Below the pieces are notes generated by a model. The model was not told where the DNA came from. It worked only from the letters and a program-made list of their open reading frames with translations, and ran no database searches. Positions 12,265 through 23,154 of a stretch of 64,000 nt of DNA are shown here, in pieces. Location: assembly GCA_015179025.1 (NCBI GenBank), contig WHUX01000141.1, positions 62,001-126,000 of the forward strand, in the 5' to 3' direction. The stretch is from Terfezia claveryi (Eukaryota > Ascomycota > Pezizomycetes > Pezizales > Pezizaceae). A program made the position numbers and the translations under genes. Every line of letters begins with the position of its first letter. Positions within the stretch are counted from its first letter, which is position 1.

Positions 12265-12843
12265 CTAATTCTCGTAATTGACGTTAGCACCCTTGTCGAG
12301 CAGGAATCCTACACAATTTAAAGAACCAACTTGTGCTGCTATATGGAGCGAAGTTCGGTAATATGAGTCTCGTGTATCGAGCATCTCGGGACCAGCACCA
12401 TCGACAGATAATAACAAACGAAGGAGTGCTGAAATTCCGCGCCGCTGCCATACAGTGAACTCGCGTTCCAAGAAACTCCTGGGGACCGGGAAAAGGTCGC
12501 TTATAGGGCGAGTTTTCTTATAACACGAGATACATACAAAAACTAGGAAATGCCCGAGAGGCTTAAAAACCCTTGATAGCAGCCTGATGGTGTGCCCCCA
12601 GAGCCATGCCTTGTAGAGTCTCAATATCGCGCTTTTCTCGATACAGAACAGCCTCCACCTTCTCTCCTCACTGTGAATTGACATGAGGATTTTAAAAACA
12701 AAAGAGACGGAGGGCTTCAAGACCTTCAAGTGCAGCTTGTTAGGAAATAATAGGTACATCTTGTATACCTGCCGGATGGAATCAGAATCCTGAAGCGAAA
12801 TAGGCTCATATGTATCTAAAATATATTGCTCCTCGTCTTCCAC
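12265..12843 (-). pseudogene. Ankyrin-repeat protein remnant
   Basis: The minus frame of 192 codons ends with a recognisable ankyrin repeat (TSLHIAAQVGSLNCVGFLLD then KGANVN). The rest of the frame has no ankyrin match, and its middle is not ancestral coding: the stretch around 12453-12530 is a small TIR element that happens to stay open. Only one ankyrin repeat is clear. It lies on the same strand downstream of the kinase pseudogene, so it may be the C-terminal part of a kinase-ankyrin protein, a common fungal architecture, but the intervening 1.2 kb is too decayed to prove this. Confidence 0.55.
12453..12530. mobile_element. 78-bp MITE, Tc1/pogo type
   Basis: Bounded by TA on both sides (12451-12452, 12531-12532). 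The left end reads CAGTGAACTCGCGTTCCAAG and the right end, inverted, TCTCGTGTTATAAGAAAA, which share the CTCG-GTT-AAGAA pattern. The core GGGGACCGG is shared with the second copy at 12991-13107. It sits inside the ankyrin remnant's frame. Confidence 0.65.
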
Positions 12844-12990
12844 CGAGTTCTGAACAACTTCATCAACAGAATTAATAACCCAGAAAGACTAGCTCGCTGG
12901 ATACCAGGATGCACAACACGATTACAGTCATCTATCTCTTCCTCAACATCTGAGATTAATATTAAAATGTGCGGCTCAACTGACTCTGGC

Positions 12991-13107
12991 AACCATCTCG
13001 TGATATAAGTAACTTTTATTTTTGAAGTGAAAGAAAGGGGGGAAAGGGGACCGGAGAATAGTTGCTTATATCGCAAGGTTTCTTATTCTTATAACGCGAG
13101 TTCACTG
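12991..13107. mobile_element. Second copy of the same MITE family
   Basis: The right end is TTATAACGCGAGTTCACTG followed by TA at 13108-13109. The left end is degenerate (ATCTCGTGATATAAG). It shares GGGGACCGG and GCTTATA blocks with the copy at 12453. It lies between the kinase and ankyrin remnants. Confidence 0.6.
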
Positions 13108-13109
13108 TA

Positions 13110-14025
13110 TGCAAGATCGTTGTTTTGCATCCAACTCTGGAGCCAGTTGTCTTGTAATACCTGCATCTGAGGGTAATTAAACAGTGCGCACCACGCTGCC
13201 GCAAGTTCAACGGTGTTATATACCCGAGTATTCCCCCTGCTTTACAGTTGCTCTAAGCCCCGCCCTTTAGTAAATCCTCCAACCCCTTGACGTCTCCTCT
13301 CATAGCGGCAACATGTTAGCGCAGTTAATCCCACTGACCTGTTATCGGCGATTTCTGAGGCGTCATAAGTCGCATATTGTTGGAGAGTTCGGCGTATATG
13401 GGTTTCACTTTCTCGGAATGTGTGATACTGGTCCAAGAGTTTAGCTTCCACTCCAACCAGCAGCTGTAGAAAATGTTTGGCCAGGTTATTTGATGGCCAA
13501 AATCCTTGACTTGTATTGGACTTCCCTTGACATCAAAGATTGAGAATCTCTGATTCCCTGGGTACATAGACCCAGCAGACGCAATGTTTGTCAAAGTGTT
13601 AATCCCATCGTAAGGTAGTGTTCGAATATGCTCTGTTTAATTACTCGGAGGAGTTTGCTGAATGAAAGCTGAATTTCTGGGATAGACGCAGCTGACTGGT
13701 GGAAATAGTCCGAAATTTTCGTCTTTACAATCACGAAAGTGTTATATACTTCTATGAGAATTAAGGATCCGGAGGGTAGACTTACGGATGCTAGAGTTGG
13801 AAAACGATTTGTGACTACCATTTGAGTGATGTTATACCTGGGAGCGTCAAGGATCAACATAGCCCAACCTTAGGTGAGTACTCCAATCTTGATTCTTACT
13901 TTACAGCAAGGTAGCTCCTGATTGCATTCAGAAACTGTCTTCGCGTCCATGGGTAAACATTCAAGGTAGTATCTACCAACTTTACTATCTGCTCCAAGGT
14001 TCCCTGGTGCCACTCGTCCTCATGG
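13110..14025 (-). other. Degenerate stretch between kinase and ankyrin remnants
   Basis: Minus frames here are broken every 60-90 codons. None carries a motif I recognise. It may be the eroded middle of a kinase-ankyrin gene. Confidence 0.35.
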
Positions 14026-15330
14026 CTATCGTTCCCTGCCACCACCTTTCGACATCCGTTTTGCAAATATACACCTGACTTTATTAATGGCTATTTCCCT
14101 CATCTCCTCCGCAAGTTTCATTCTATCCAATTCTACCAGGTCCCTAAACGGCAATGGCTCCACCCCATCCAACAGAATATGCATCACTATCAACGCAAAC
14201 GAGTATACGTCTCTCGTGGCTTTCTTACTCCATCCCCTAGCTTCCACACGAAAGACCCCTTCCGGAACAGCTCTAACTCTACTACACCCCTTCAGTTATG
14301 CATAAACGTCTTGCCAACCATACAAACACTCTGGACATTCCGCACCCGCATCCCTCCACGTCGTGTCATCTCCTACTCATTTCTGAACCCGCTAAAACCC
14401 TCTGCCACCCGAGCTAGGATCCGTAAGGCATTTGAATTTTGCATCGATAACAACTCATCAAAACTATCACTAGGATAAATGAGGATATTCTCCGGCTCAG
14501 ATCCGCATGTACCACATAACATGATGCAGCGCATGCAATCCCTCACCAATATCCCCAATAAGTTAGCACGTAACGCCCCAGGGCCCAGAATCCCCTTTGT
14601 GATCTAAGATATGTCGTAGGTCGGGATACTCTGTATGTGCAAGTGGAGACACAAGTATGGGGCGAGATATATTTGTACAAACCATAGTACTCCCTGAATC
14701 AGAACTACTAGCACCAGTACCAGCCTCGAAAGATATCCCATATAGTTGCGCAACATTTCTTATGTTGGTTCGCACCAGCTTGATACATAATCCGGATCTC
14801 GTAGAATATATCCCGCATAAGACGTGTATACGTACCCGCTGCTTCCCACACACGTACAGCATCTAATGCAGATCCTAGCCCACCTTTACCACGAAGCGCA
14901 GCACTCACAGGTGCGTGCTTTAATACTTTAAGTGCAACTTCCATAGACCTCAGAGAAGAGCAGTACTTATACTATAAGGCCTCTCATCAGTATGCCATTT
15001 CCCACGGATGGCTTTCATATTTGCCCCTTGAAAAATGACAGCATCAGTGTCCGCCGCGCGGGACCCTGGTATCTCAAGCTCTTCGTGCGGAATAATACGG
15101 ATGCCGTGTTTGGCGATGAATTCAAGGAATTCGAGAGTCTCTGCTGTTGCGGGCTGCGTAGGAGATGTATGAGGTAATGCAGCTTGTAATTGCATTGTGG
15201 GAGTTTTCTTTTGACCAACAGCCCCGGAATCTGATTCACAGTTTGCGAAAATTGAGGACTATGATCCCTGGAAAGCACGAATGCCCCCATAACCAGCTGC
15301 GGAGAGGTTTTCCGAGTCCTCGAAAGACTC
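14026..15330 (-). pseudogene. Protein kinase gene, split by Copia1 and frameshifted
   Basis: Minus strand. The open frame that runs in from the Copia1 junction leads to a kinase N-lobe: an N-terminal part ending AKHGIRIIPHEELEIPGSR, then VALKVLKH (about 14937-14914) with the lysine of the VAIK motif, NIRNVAQLYG, PLAHTEYPDLRHIL, GLHALHHVM, a catalytic loop, a damaged DFG region and DVYSFALIVMHILLDG (about 14215). Breaks seen: an in-frame TAG near 15264, a frameshift near 14950, one near 14785, a one-base loss inside the catalytic loop (HADL then PENILI), and a DFG shortened to VAEGFS. The start codon is not here: it lies at 25046-25048, beyond the Copia1 element. I judge it a pseudogene; some of the single-base breaks could be sequence errors. 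Confidence 0.8.
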
Positions 15331-15335
15331 GATGC
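15331..15335. repeat. Left TSD of Copia1 (GATGC)
   Basis: GATGC directly before the 5' LTR, repeated at 25007-25011 directly after the 3' LTR. It belongs to the kinase coding sequence. Confidence 0.85.
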
Positions 15336-15574
15336 TGTAGGAAATACTCTTCCAATACATGTGCAACCATGTGAGTACGTCAACAACATATGGACATAGA
15401 GGCATGTGGATAAGAAGGCATATGACAAGCATGTGTGAATACGGAGGAGATATGTATATATAGACTGCTAGAACCCTTAAAGCAGAGATATAGATCAAGC
15501 AAGCAATACATCTCTCTTACAGATCAATCCCCAATATCTACGTTCATATATCCTAAGATCTCATAATCCTTACG
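15336..15574 (+). repeat. Copia1 5' LTR
   Basis: Starts TGTAGGAAATACTC and ends ATAATCCTTACG. A TATATATAG stretch about 85 bp before a purine-rich leader could serve as its promoter. Identical to the 3' LTR except that the latter has a duplicated ACATGTGCAACCATGTGAGT. Confidence 0.9.
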
Positions 15575-15587
15575 GGTTATGAGCCCG
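15573..15587 (+). other. Primer binding site: half-tRNA type, initiator tRNA-Met
   Basis: CGGGTTATGAGCCCG follows the LTR directly. It is the reverse complement of the anticodon stem-loop of eukaryotic initiator tRNA-Met (GGGCTCATAACCC), not of a tRNA 3' end. Drosophila copia and yeast Ty5 use the same cleaved-tRNA priming, so this element likely does as well. Confidence 0.75.
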
Positions 15588-15616
15588 AAGCTTCAAAAGC
15601 GCCACTTCAATATACA

Positions 15617-16530
15617 ATGTCAAGCCTTGCAGAAGCCTCAGGGTTGGGCAACGACTCAATGAGGCCTCCAGAAGCCCTCAAAAGCATGAATACAACACCC
15701 GATCAAAAAATAACCACACTTACGACCAAACTAAATGGATCAGACAATTACCCTGAATGGGTCACAACTATGAAACTCTACTTCCAAATGATCCAACTAG
15801 GAGACCATTGAGCATGAGATATTATCGAAGGAACATACCGAAAACCTCCAGATAAGCCACAAGAATAGCTGGATGGGAATCACTACATTCTTCTTACCAT
15901 CCTAAAAAATAGCGAACCCCAAGTCCGTAGTCGAATTGCAACAGTAGAAAAAGCCAAAGACGCCTGGAATACTCTCAAACAAGCCTATGAAGGAAGAACA
16001 GCAACTGAATTCCATTCTTTATTAAGAAGCTTGGTATATCTCCACTATGACGATAGAAAACACTCGATCTCAGAGCACATTACAGCATACGAAAAACTCT
16101 GAAATACCTTCTTAGGCATTATCACTTGAGCAGACCTTACCAAGGATACTGGATTTGGTAAAGGATTACTGGCCTTCTCTAGATGTGAGTAGGTTAAAAC
16201 CGAATTTCTACTCATATCACTGCCTACATTCTACGCAAGTACTGTAGAAAATGTCAGGTCAAAAGAACAAACCTATGACGATACTGCACAGAAAATAAAC
16301 GAATACATTACTGCTAGGCAAAAAGGCCAAAACCAACACAAAGAAAACAACAGCAATCCACTGGTTCAAAGAATAGCCTTGAACGATAAACGTTGCAGCT
16401 ATTGCATAGGTAAGGGATGGCAAAGTCTCAATCATAATGAAAACGAATGCTATACCAAGAAAAGGGAACAAGGGAATGCTGCTAAATGCCAGAAACGAAA
16501 GAAGGATGAAGAAGCCATTATTGTGTAGAT
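15617..16530 (+). pseudogene. Copia1 gag
   Basis: Begins MSSLAEASGLGNDS and continues with a Copia gag core (NYPEWVTTMKLYFQ, then KDAWNTLKQAYEG, HITAYEKL). A zinc knuckle CX2CX9HX4C (CSYCIGKGWQ then H and C) lies near 16395-16450. At least six in-frame stops (TGA or TAG) occur from 15809 on, several clearly at Trp codons such as the one after AYEKL. The part after the knuckle, which should hold the protease, is cut by the solo LTR. Confidence 0.8.
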
Positions 16531-16714
16531 AATAATAGGAAAGGCAGATGGAGGACTAACAGGAGCATATCAATACAATACTGCTGCATCCCACCATACA
16601 ACCAATGAATTGGAAAAACTATCTGATATCCAGGATAACCTCAATCTGGTAGTAAAAGGACATAATGGAGCCGAATCCATCTGTACCACTATGGGTACCC
16701 TTATCCTCAGATGC

Positions 16715-17213
16715 TGTAACGATGGCTCTGGGGGCAAGGCGACCAAGGGGTACGCCGCGGCAAGGGCAAGGCTAGGATAACACACACGTAGGAACGCTAC
16801 GTGTGTGACTAGGGGGAGGCTGAGACGGGAGGCAAGGGCAAAAGGCAAGAGAGGCAGAGGGCAAGAGGCACGAGACATGCGGAAGTAGTTGCCGCGTGTG
16901 TCAAGGGAGGCAGCTGGGCTGCAGAGACAAGGCGAGATAAGGAGGTGCACCAGGGAGATACACCAACATGGAGAGAAGCAAGGCCCTGTATTGGATATAC
17001 AAGACGTTGGATGGGGATCCAACGAGAGGGTGGAGAGAGCAAGCTATATATACAGGATTCCTCCCTGGCTGGCCAAGGCCACAGGAAGGAATAAGGTTCC
17101 CGAGACCCCTTATCTCGGGAACAGAGATAACAAAGATATCAATCAACAATAACGAGAGTCGGACGGAATCCCGTCTGACTCTCAAACCCGGCTAGGAAAG
17201 GACGGTTATGACA
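16715..17213 (+). mobile_element. Solo LTR of the Gypsy2 family
   Basis: 499 bp starting TGTAACGATGGCTCTGG and ending GGTTATGACA, flanked by GATGC at 16710-16714 and 17214-17218. It shares with the Gypsy2 LTRs (46581-47196, 52328-52943) the blocks AAGGCGACCAAGGGGTA, GTAGGAACGCTACGTG, ACAAGACGTTGGATGGGGAT and GACTCTCAAA. It is shorter and clearly diverged. A solo LTR forms by recombination between the two LTRs of a full element, so a whole Gypsy element once sat here. Confidence 0.85.
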
Positions 17214-17239
17214 GATGCAATGGAAAGACAATATACTAT

Positions 17240-18490
17240 AAAGAATGCCTATATAATGCAACATATAGCAATATTATCAGTGGAGAAAGAATGCCGGATA
17301 AACATACCCTTCAAGTGCAGGGAAAATCAGCCAGATTGTAGAAGGAGAAAAATGTTATATATAACATGAAAAGAGATATAAAAGGCGCCCTCTGGATAAT
17401 ATCTGATAAAGTCATATTATAGCAATTAGCTATCCAACCACCAAAATCAGCTATCCAACTACCAAAGGCTGCCCTCGCCTAATTAACTACCGAAACCGCC
17501 CAATCAGCTATCCAACAACTAAAAATCTTACATGAACAATATAGGCATATCTCACTCAATACCTTAAAAAATCTCTCCGAATATCAGTTACTAGGTAAAA
17601 TAATCCAACCAACAATTACCTGCGAGGCATGTCAGCTCAGTAAAGCAACAAAACCACCAGTAAAAAGCGGACAAGGGATAAAGATATCTAAACTATTGGA
17701 ACGATTATATGCAGACTTAGTTGGGCCTATAGATCCAATGACTCTTGCCAGCCAATATAAATATCTCCTACTAGTAACCGATGACTATAGCAGATATATA
17801 ATAGCAAGAGCTCTAAGAAATAAGAGCGATGCAGCAGGAGCACTTATTGGAATTATTAATGCTCTAGAAAATAAGACCACCCACCAATACAAAGTTGTCC
17901 AAATACAAGCAGACTGGGGAGGCGAATTCCATACTCTCAAACTCGATACCGAACTTCAGCAGAGGGGAATCACCCTTAAAGAAACTGTACCAAGGCATAG
18001 CGAAACTAATGCTATAGCAGAAAGAACAAATAGGACCATTATGACAATGAGCAGAACAGCCTTACTAGCAGTGAATATACCAAAAAACCTCTGGGACAAA
18101 GCTGCCCACTGGGCAGTATACACAAAAAACCGAGTTCCCCATAAAGGCCTAAATAGAAAAATTCCTATTGAAGTACTATTCAATAAAAATGCCTTGCAAG
18201 AACGCACAAATCTAAGACCATTCGGCCAAAAAGTCATTTGCTTTAACTATGAGAATAAAGCCTCAGATAAATTGGCCCCTCGAGGGTATACTGCTCGAAT
18301 CGTTGGATATATAACTACATTTGGTACATATATAACGATCAATGAAAAAAGAAAATGCACCTTAGCTAAAAATCCTGCAAAAGCTCAAGAAAGCGAGCTC
18401 CAAAAAGGTCAAGAAAGCGAGCTCGAAAAAGCCCAAGAGAGCGAGCTCGAAAAAACCCAAGAAAGCAAGCTCGGAAAAGCTCAAGAAATG
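17240..18490 (+). pseudogene. Copia1 integrase
   Basis: The long open frame 17696-18499 with its upstream part holds the integrase: zinc finger HEQYRHISLNTL then CEAC (HHCC), catalytic D in LYADLVGPID, D in QADWGGEFHT and E in AIAERTNRTIMT, giving the DDE triad. The C-terminal part (FGQKVICFNYENK, ARIVGYITT) is the usual Copia integrase end. Three stops lie before 17696. A charged 8-residue repeat follows from 18374. The triad is intact, but the frame upstream is broken. Confidence 0.85.
18374..18486 (+). repeat. 24-bp in-frame repeat in Copia1
   Basis: Four to five units of GCCCAAGAGAGCGAGCTCGA plus four bases encode the octapeptide AQESELEK. They sit between the integrase end and the deleted RT, where Copia proteins have a low-complexity linker. 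Confidence 0.75.
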
Positions 18491-18493
18491 ACC

Positions 18494-19277
18494 TTATAGG
18501 AATTGTGGATAATGAGACAATACTCAAAGAATTCGAAGAAAAAATCAAGGAAAAAATTGAGCTTGAAAAACATGGGAATCTAGAGAAACTCCTAGGAATT
18601 GAGCTTAAGTAGAACAATACAAATACGGAAGTCATAATGACCCAAAAGGCACTTATAGAAACAATGGCCTCAAAATACCTCCTCTACGGCGAACTGCAAC
18701 ATAAGAATTCCTTACCCATTAATCTAGAAGTATACGGCGACTCTAATGACCATTTCGAAGATGCTAAGAAATATCAAGCACTTACAGGAGGTCTACTTTA
18801 TATTGCAAGAATGACCAGACCTGAGATATCTATCCATGTCAACCTTCTAGGATGGCGAGCATCTAAACCTTCCACAACAAATTATAGAGCTGCTTTAACT
18901 ATTCTCTAATATCTCAAGAACACCAAGCATTTAGGACTAATTCTATGCAAACCTACGGATTTACACCTCGTCATATATGCAGATGCATCCTACGGTGGTG
19001 AACAAGTGAGATCCCAAACAGGAGTACTCATGACTCTCGATGATCAACCAGTAGGATGGTACAGTCGCTGTCAGGATACTGTATCCTTGTCAATCATCGA
19101 AGTAGAATATATTGCTACATGTGAAGGAGCCAAAGATGCAGCTTGGGTACAACAACTCCTAGATGAACTTGGATTATCACTAAAACCTACGGTAAAAACA
19201 GATAGTGAAGGAACCTTCAACCTAGCTCATACCTCTCGCTGTTTAAGACAAACTAGGCATATTGAACATCGATACCA
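18494..19277 (+). pseudogene. Copia1 RT tail and RNase H, first part
   Basis: The sequence resumes after the place of the YVDD box (LIGIVDNETILKEF, then NLEKLLGIEL) and runs through TGGLLYIARMTRPEI, IYADASYGGE, SQTGVLMTLDDQPVGWYS, EVEYIATCEG and AAWVQQLLDELG to RHIEHRYH. These are the Copia RT end and RNase H. Stops at 18610 and 18907 interrupt it. The RNase H frame is cut at 19277 by the palindromic element and resumes at 24572. Confidence 0.85.
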
Positions 19278-19278
19278 T

Positions 19279-19496
19279 CAGGATAGAAATTTCTGTGCCG
19301 CAACGCCCCCTGCAGGCGCCCTGACGGACCACCTTGTACCTCTCCTGCCCTCTACGTTAGGTCACCCCGATGCCACTTCTGGCATATCAGGATATATATT
19401 TCTGTGCCGCAACGCCCGCTCCCGGCGCCCTGACGGACTATCTTCTACCTGACCCGCCTTATGCGTCAGGTCGCCCCGATGCCACAACACCATCAC
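19279..19496 (+). repeat. 109-bp tandem duplication at the FB1 left end
   Basis: CAGGATA..ATTTCTGTGCCGCAACGCCC followed by GGCGCCCTGACGGAC occurs at 19279 and again at 19388, a period of about 109 bp. GGCGCCCTGACG recurs once more near 19500, and related GGCGTCAGG motifs occur at the right end. Confidence 0.75.
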
Positions 19497-19694
19497 CAGG
19501 CGCCCTGACGATTGCCCTCTTCTAGCTGCGCACTCTAGGAACCCTAGCCCTTATATCGCTCGGGCGCCATGTCTTCCGAGGTACCGCCCTGGCGCCTTGT
19601 GTTCCGAGGTGCCACCGTGGTGCGTGTGTATATCCATGCCCTGGCACAACTACCTGATAGGTGGACCACTGTATGCACTCGGAGCATGGAGGTA

Positions 19695-19942
19695 CATCAG
19701 CAAGAAAAAAGTGGTATCGGGACACCAGGTGGTGTCTCCAGGAGACAGGGTTGTCTCTGGTGTCTTTTATGTCTTTTATGTCTTCTAGGTATCTCCTAAG
19801 TATCTCCCATGTGTCACCCAGTGTCTCCCAGTGTCTCCTGGAGACACTGGGAGACATTCTGCCAATCGTGGAGACACACCTTGTCTCCAGTGGCAATACT
19901 GTCTCTAGAGACACTGGAGACAAACTATTTTCGTTACTGATG
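19695..19942. mobile_element. 248-bp MITE inside the FB1 left arm
   Basis: Absent from the right arm, where CATGGAGGTGATAGCAGC is continuous. In the left arm the same words are separated by an insert with ends CATCAGCAAGAAAA and, inverted, CATCAGTAACGAAAA, flanked by TA (19693-19694, 19943-19944). The interior is full of GTCTCC/GGAGAC palindromes, including a perfect 25-bp one near 19840-19864. Confidence 0.7.
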
Positions 19943-20239
19943 TAATAGCAGCTATACATTGCAAGAACTATATACATTTGAATTTCTATATACATAGCTA
20001 AGCTATAGATGCACTTCGAATGAACCATTCTCTCATGCATCCCACTTGAACTCATCCTGCGCATATGCCTCTAAAAATCCTAGCAGTTCCCTGATCTGAG
20101 CCGTCTACAAAGTCGTTATCGCCATGCTTTGATCTAATAATATCCATATAGCTATTAACAACAGAACGCTGATATCGCGAGACTGCACATACCTAGAGCT
20201 ACCCAATTGCTAGCTGATGTAGTCATCCACTGCCATTAG

Positions 20240-21480
20240 CAATGCCTATTACTAGAGCAATTAGCTATGCGTTCCCATAAAGTCCGTGGATTTGCTGGTG
20301 AGTTCACGTACCTAGGTATGTCTACACATATAGATGGGGAGTATCTCGGGAGTGCACTTGCGGAGTCCTAAGAGCAATTAGCTATGCCTTCACATATAGT
20401 CCACTGGTTTTCTGGCGAGTTCACATACCTGGCTATGCCTTTGTCTGCGAATATAGATTAGGGATATATCGGAACTGCACTGGCAGAGTCCTAAGAGCAA
20501 TTAGCTATACATTCACATAGAGTCCGCTGGTTATCTAGCGAGTTCACGTACCTAGCTATGCCTTGCACTGGGGGAGTCCTAAGAGCAATTAGACATATAT
20601 TCACATAGAGTCCGCTGGTTTTCTGGCGAGTTCATGTACCTAGCTATCCCTGTGTCTGCGCATATAGATTGGGGATATATCGGAACTGCACTAGCGGAGT
20701 CCTAAAAGCAATTAGCTAGAGTCCGCTAGTTTTCTGGCCAGTTCACGTACCTAGCTATGCCTGTGTCTGCACATATAGATTAGGGATATATCGGAACTGC
20801 ACTGGCGGAGTCCTAAGAGCAATTAGGTATACATTCACATAGAGTCCGCTAGTTTTCTGGCGAGTTCACATACCTAGCTATGTCTTGCACTGGGAGAGTT
20901 CTAAGAGCAATTAGACATACATTCATATAGAGTCCACTGGTTTTCTGGTGAGTTCACGTACCTACTTAAGCTATGCCTGTGTCTGCGCATATAGATTGGG
21001 GATATATCGGAACTGCATTAGCGGAGTCCTAAGAGCAATTAGCTAGAGTCCACTGGTTTTCTGGCCAGTTCACATACCTGGCTATGCCTGTGTCTGCGCA
21101 TATAGATTGGGGATGTATCGGAACTGCACTGGCGGAGTTCTAAGAGCAATTAGGTATACATTCACATAGAGTCCACTGGTTTTTTGGCAAGTTCACGTAC
21201 CTAGCTATGTCTTGCACTGGGGGAGTCCTAAGAGCAATTAGACATACATTCACATAGAGTCCGCTGGTTTTCTGGCGAGTTCACATACCTAGCTATGCCT
21301 GTGTCTGCGCATATAGATTGGGGATATATCGGAACTGCACTGGCAGAGTCCTAAGAGCAATTAGCTATACATTCACATAGAGTCCGCTGGTTTTCTGGCG
21401 AGTTCACGTACCTAGCTAGCTATGTCTCCGCATATAGATGGGGGATATCTCGAGAGTGCACTGGGGGAGTCCTAACCTCA
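20240..21480 (+). repeat. FB1 left-arm satellite array
   Basis: About twelve units of alternating roughly 90 and 120 bp. Shared words are GAGCAATTAGCTAT, TTCACATAGAGTCCGCTGG, CTGGCGAGTTCACGTACCTA. The longer unit adds GCGCATATAGATTGGGGATA and ATCGGAACTGCACTGG. The array is longer than its inverted partner at 23155-23935. Confidence 0.85.
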
Positions 21481-21824
21481 GCTTGACCTGTCGCTGACTG
21501 GCTGGTTGAGTTACCTGTGCAAAGAGGGGGCACACGTGCTCTCGTGTTATGTTTGTTCATGCAAGCCTGGAAATATGTGTCGGTTGACGCGGCCGACAAA
21601 TATGTGTGATTGGCGGGAAGGCAGATTGGCGCACGCTGGTATGACAAATCAGCACAATGTATAATTGGCGGGAAGGCAGATTGGCGCACGCTGGTGTGAC
21701 AGATCAGCACATGCATGTTTCAGGCCACATATACCTGCCAGCCATGAGATTACCGAAGTGGGTAATAGGTATGGAAGAGGAGCCCTCATGGCAGGCTTGT
21801 AAATATGGACTTGTTTATGCAAAA

Positions 21825-22800
21825 AACTTATGCTTTGAGACTTATATATATATATATGCGAGAAACTCATGCTTTTCGAGGCTTATATATATATATGCGG
21901 GAAACTCGTACTTTGGAGATATATATATATATATATGCGAGAAACTCGTGCTTTTGAGGCTTATATATATATGTGAGAGAAACTTATGCTTTTCGAGGCT
22001 TCTAGATATATATGCGAGACACTCGTGCTTTTGTGACTTATATATATATATGCGAGAAACTCATGCTTTTCGAGGCTTCTAAATATATATGCGAGAAACT
22101 CATGCTTTTCGAGGCTTCTAGATATATATGCGAGAAACTCATGCTTTTGAGGCTTATTAGTATATATGCGGGAAACTCGTACTTTGGAGATATATATATA
22201 CTCATGCTTTTCGAGGCTTCTAGATATATATGCGAGAAACTCATGCTTTTGAGGCTTATTAGTATATATGCGGGAAACTCGTGCTTTGAGACTTATATAT
22301 ATACTCATGCTTTTCGAGGCTTCCAGATGAAACTAATGATGAGTTTCTCGCATATATATATATAAGTCTCAAAGTATGAGTTTCTCGCATATATATCTAG
22401 AAGCCTCGAAAAGCATGAGTATATATATATCTCCAAAGCATGAGTTTCCCGCATATATACTAATAAGCCTCAAAAGCATGAGTTTCTCGCATATATATCT
22501 AGAAGCCTCGAAAAGCATGAGTTTCTCGCATATATATTTAGAAGCCTCAAAAAGCATGAGTTTCTCGCATATATATATATAAGTCACAAAAGCACGAGTG
22601 TCTCGCATATATATCTAGAAGCCTCGAAAAGCATGAGTTTCTCTTACATATATATATAAGCCTCAAAAGCACGAGTTTCTCGCATATATATATATATATA
22701 TCTCCAAAGCACGAGTTTCTCCCATATATATATATAAGCCTCGAAAAGCATGAGTTTCTCGTATATATATATATATAAGTCTCAAAGCATGAGTTTCTCG
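21825..22800. repeat. FB1 central AT-rich minisatellite, inverted at about 22330
   Basis: Units of about 40-60 bp with consensus TATATATGCGAGAAACTCAT followed by GCTTTTCGAGGCTT on the left, and the reverse complement on the right of about 22330. Periodic open frames on both strands (repeating SFSHIYLEASKS and similar) are by-products of the repeat. Confidence 0.85.
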
Positions 22801-23154
22801 CATAAACAAGTCCATATTTACAAGCCTGCCATGAGGGCTCCTCTTCCATACCTATTACCTACTTCGGTAATCTCACGGCTAGCGGGCATATGTGGCCTGA
22901 AACATGCATGTGCTGATCTGTCACACCAGCGTGCGCCAATCTGCCTTCCCGCTAATCACACATTGTGCTGATCTGTCACACCAGCGTGCGCCAATCTGCC
23001 TTCCCGCCAATCACACATATTTGTCGGCCGCGTCAACCGACACATATTTCTAGGCTTGCGTGAATGAACATAACACGAGAGCACGTGCGCCCCCTCTTTG
23101 CACAGGTAACTCAACCAGCCAGTCGGCGGCAGGTCAAGCTGAGGTTAGGACCCT

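Noticed and set aside
15617..16530. Idea that all stops in the LTR elements are at Trp codons (code change or cDNA editing)
   Set aside because: Attractive in the Copia gags, but several Gypsy stops fit CGA or CAA/CAG better. Without a consensus the strand bias cannot be shown, so it is kept only as a decay pattern.
21961..22849. Several periodic ORFs on both strands in the FB1 centre
   Set aside because: They translate the minisatellite (repeating SFSHIYLEASKS) in mirror image; no protein gene.
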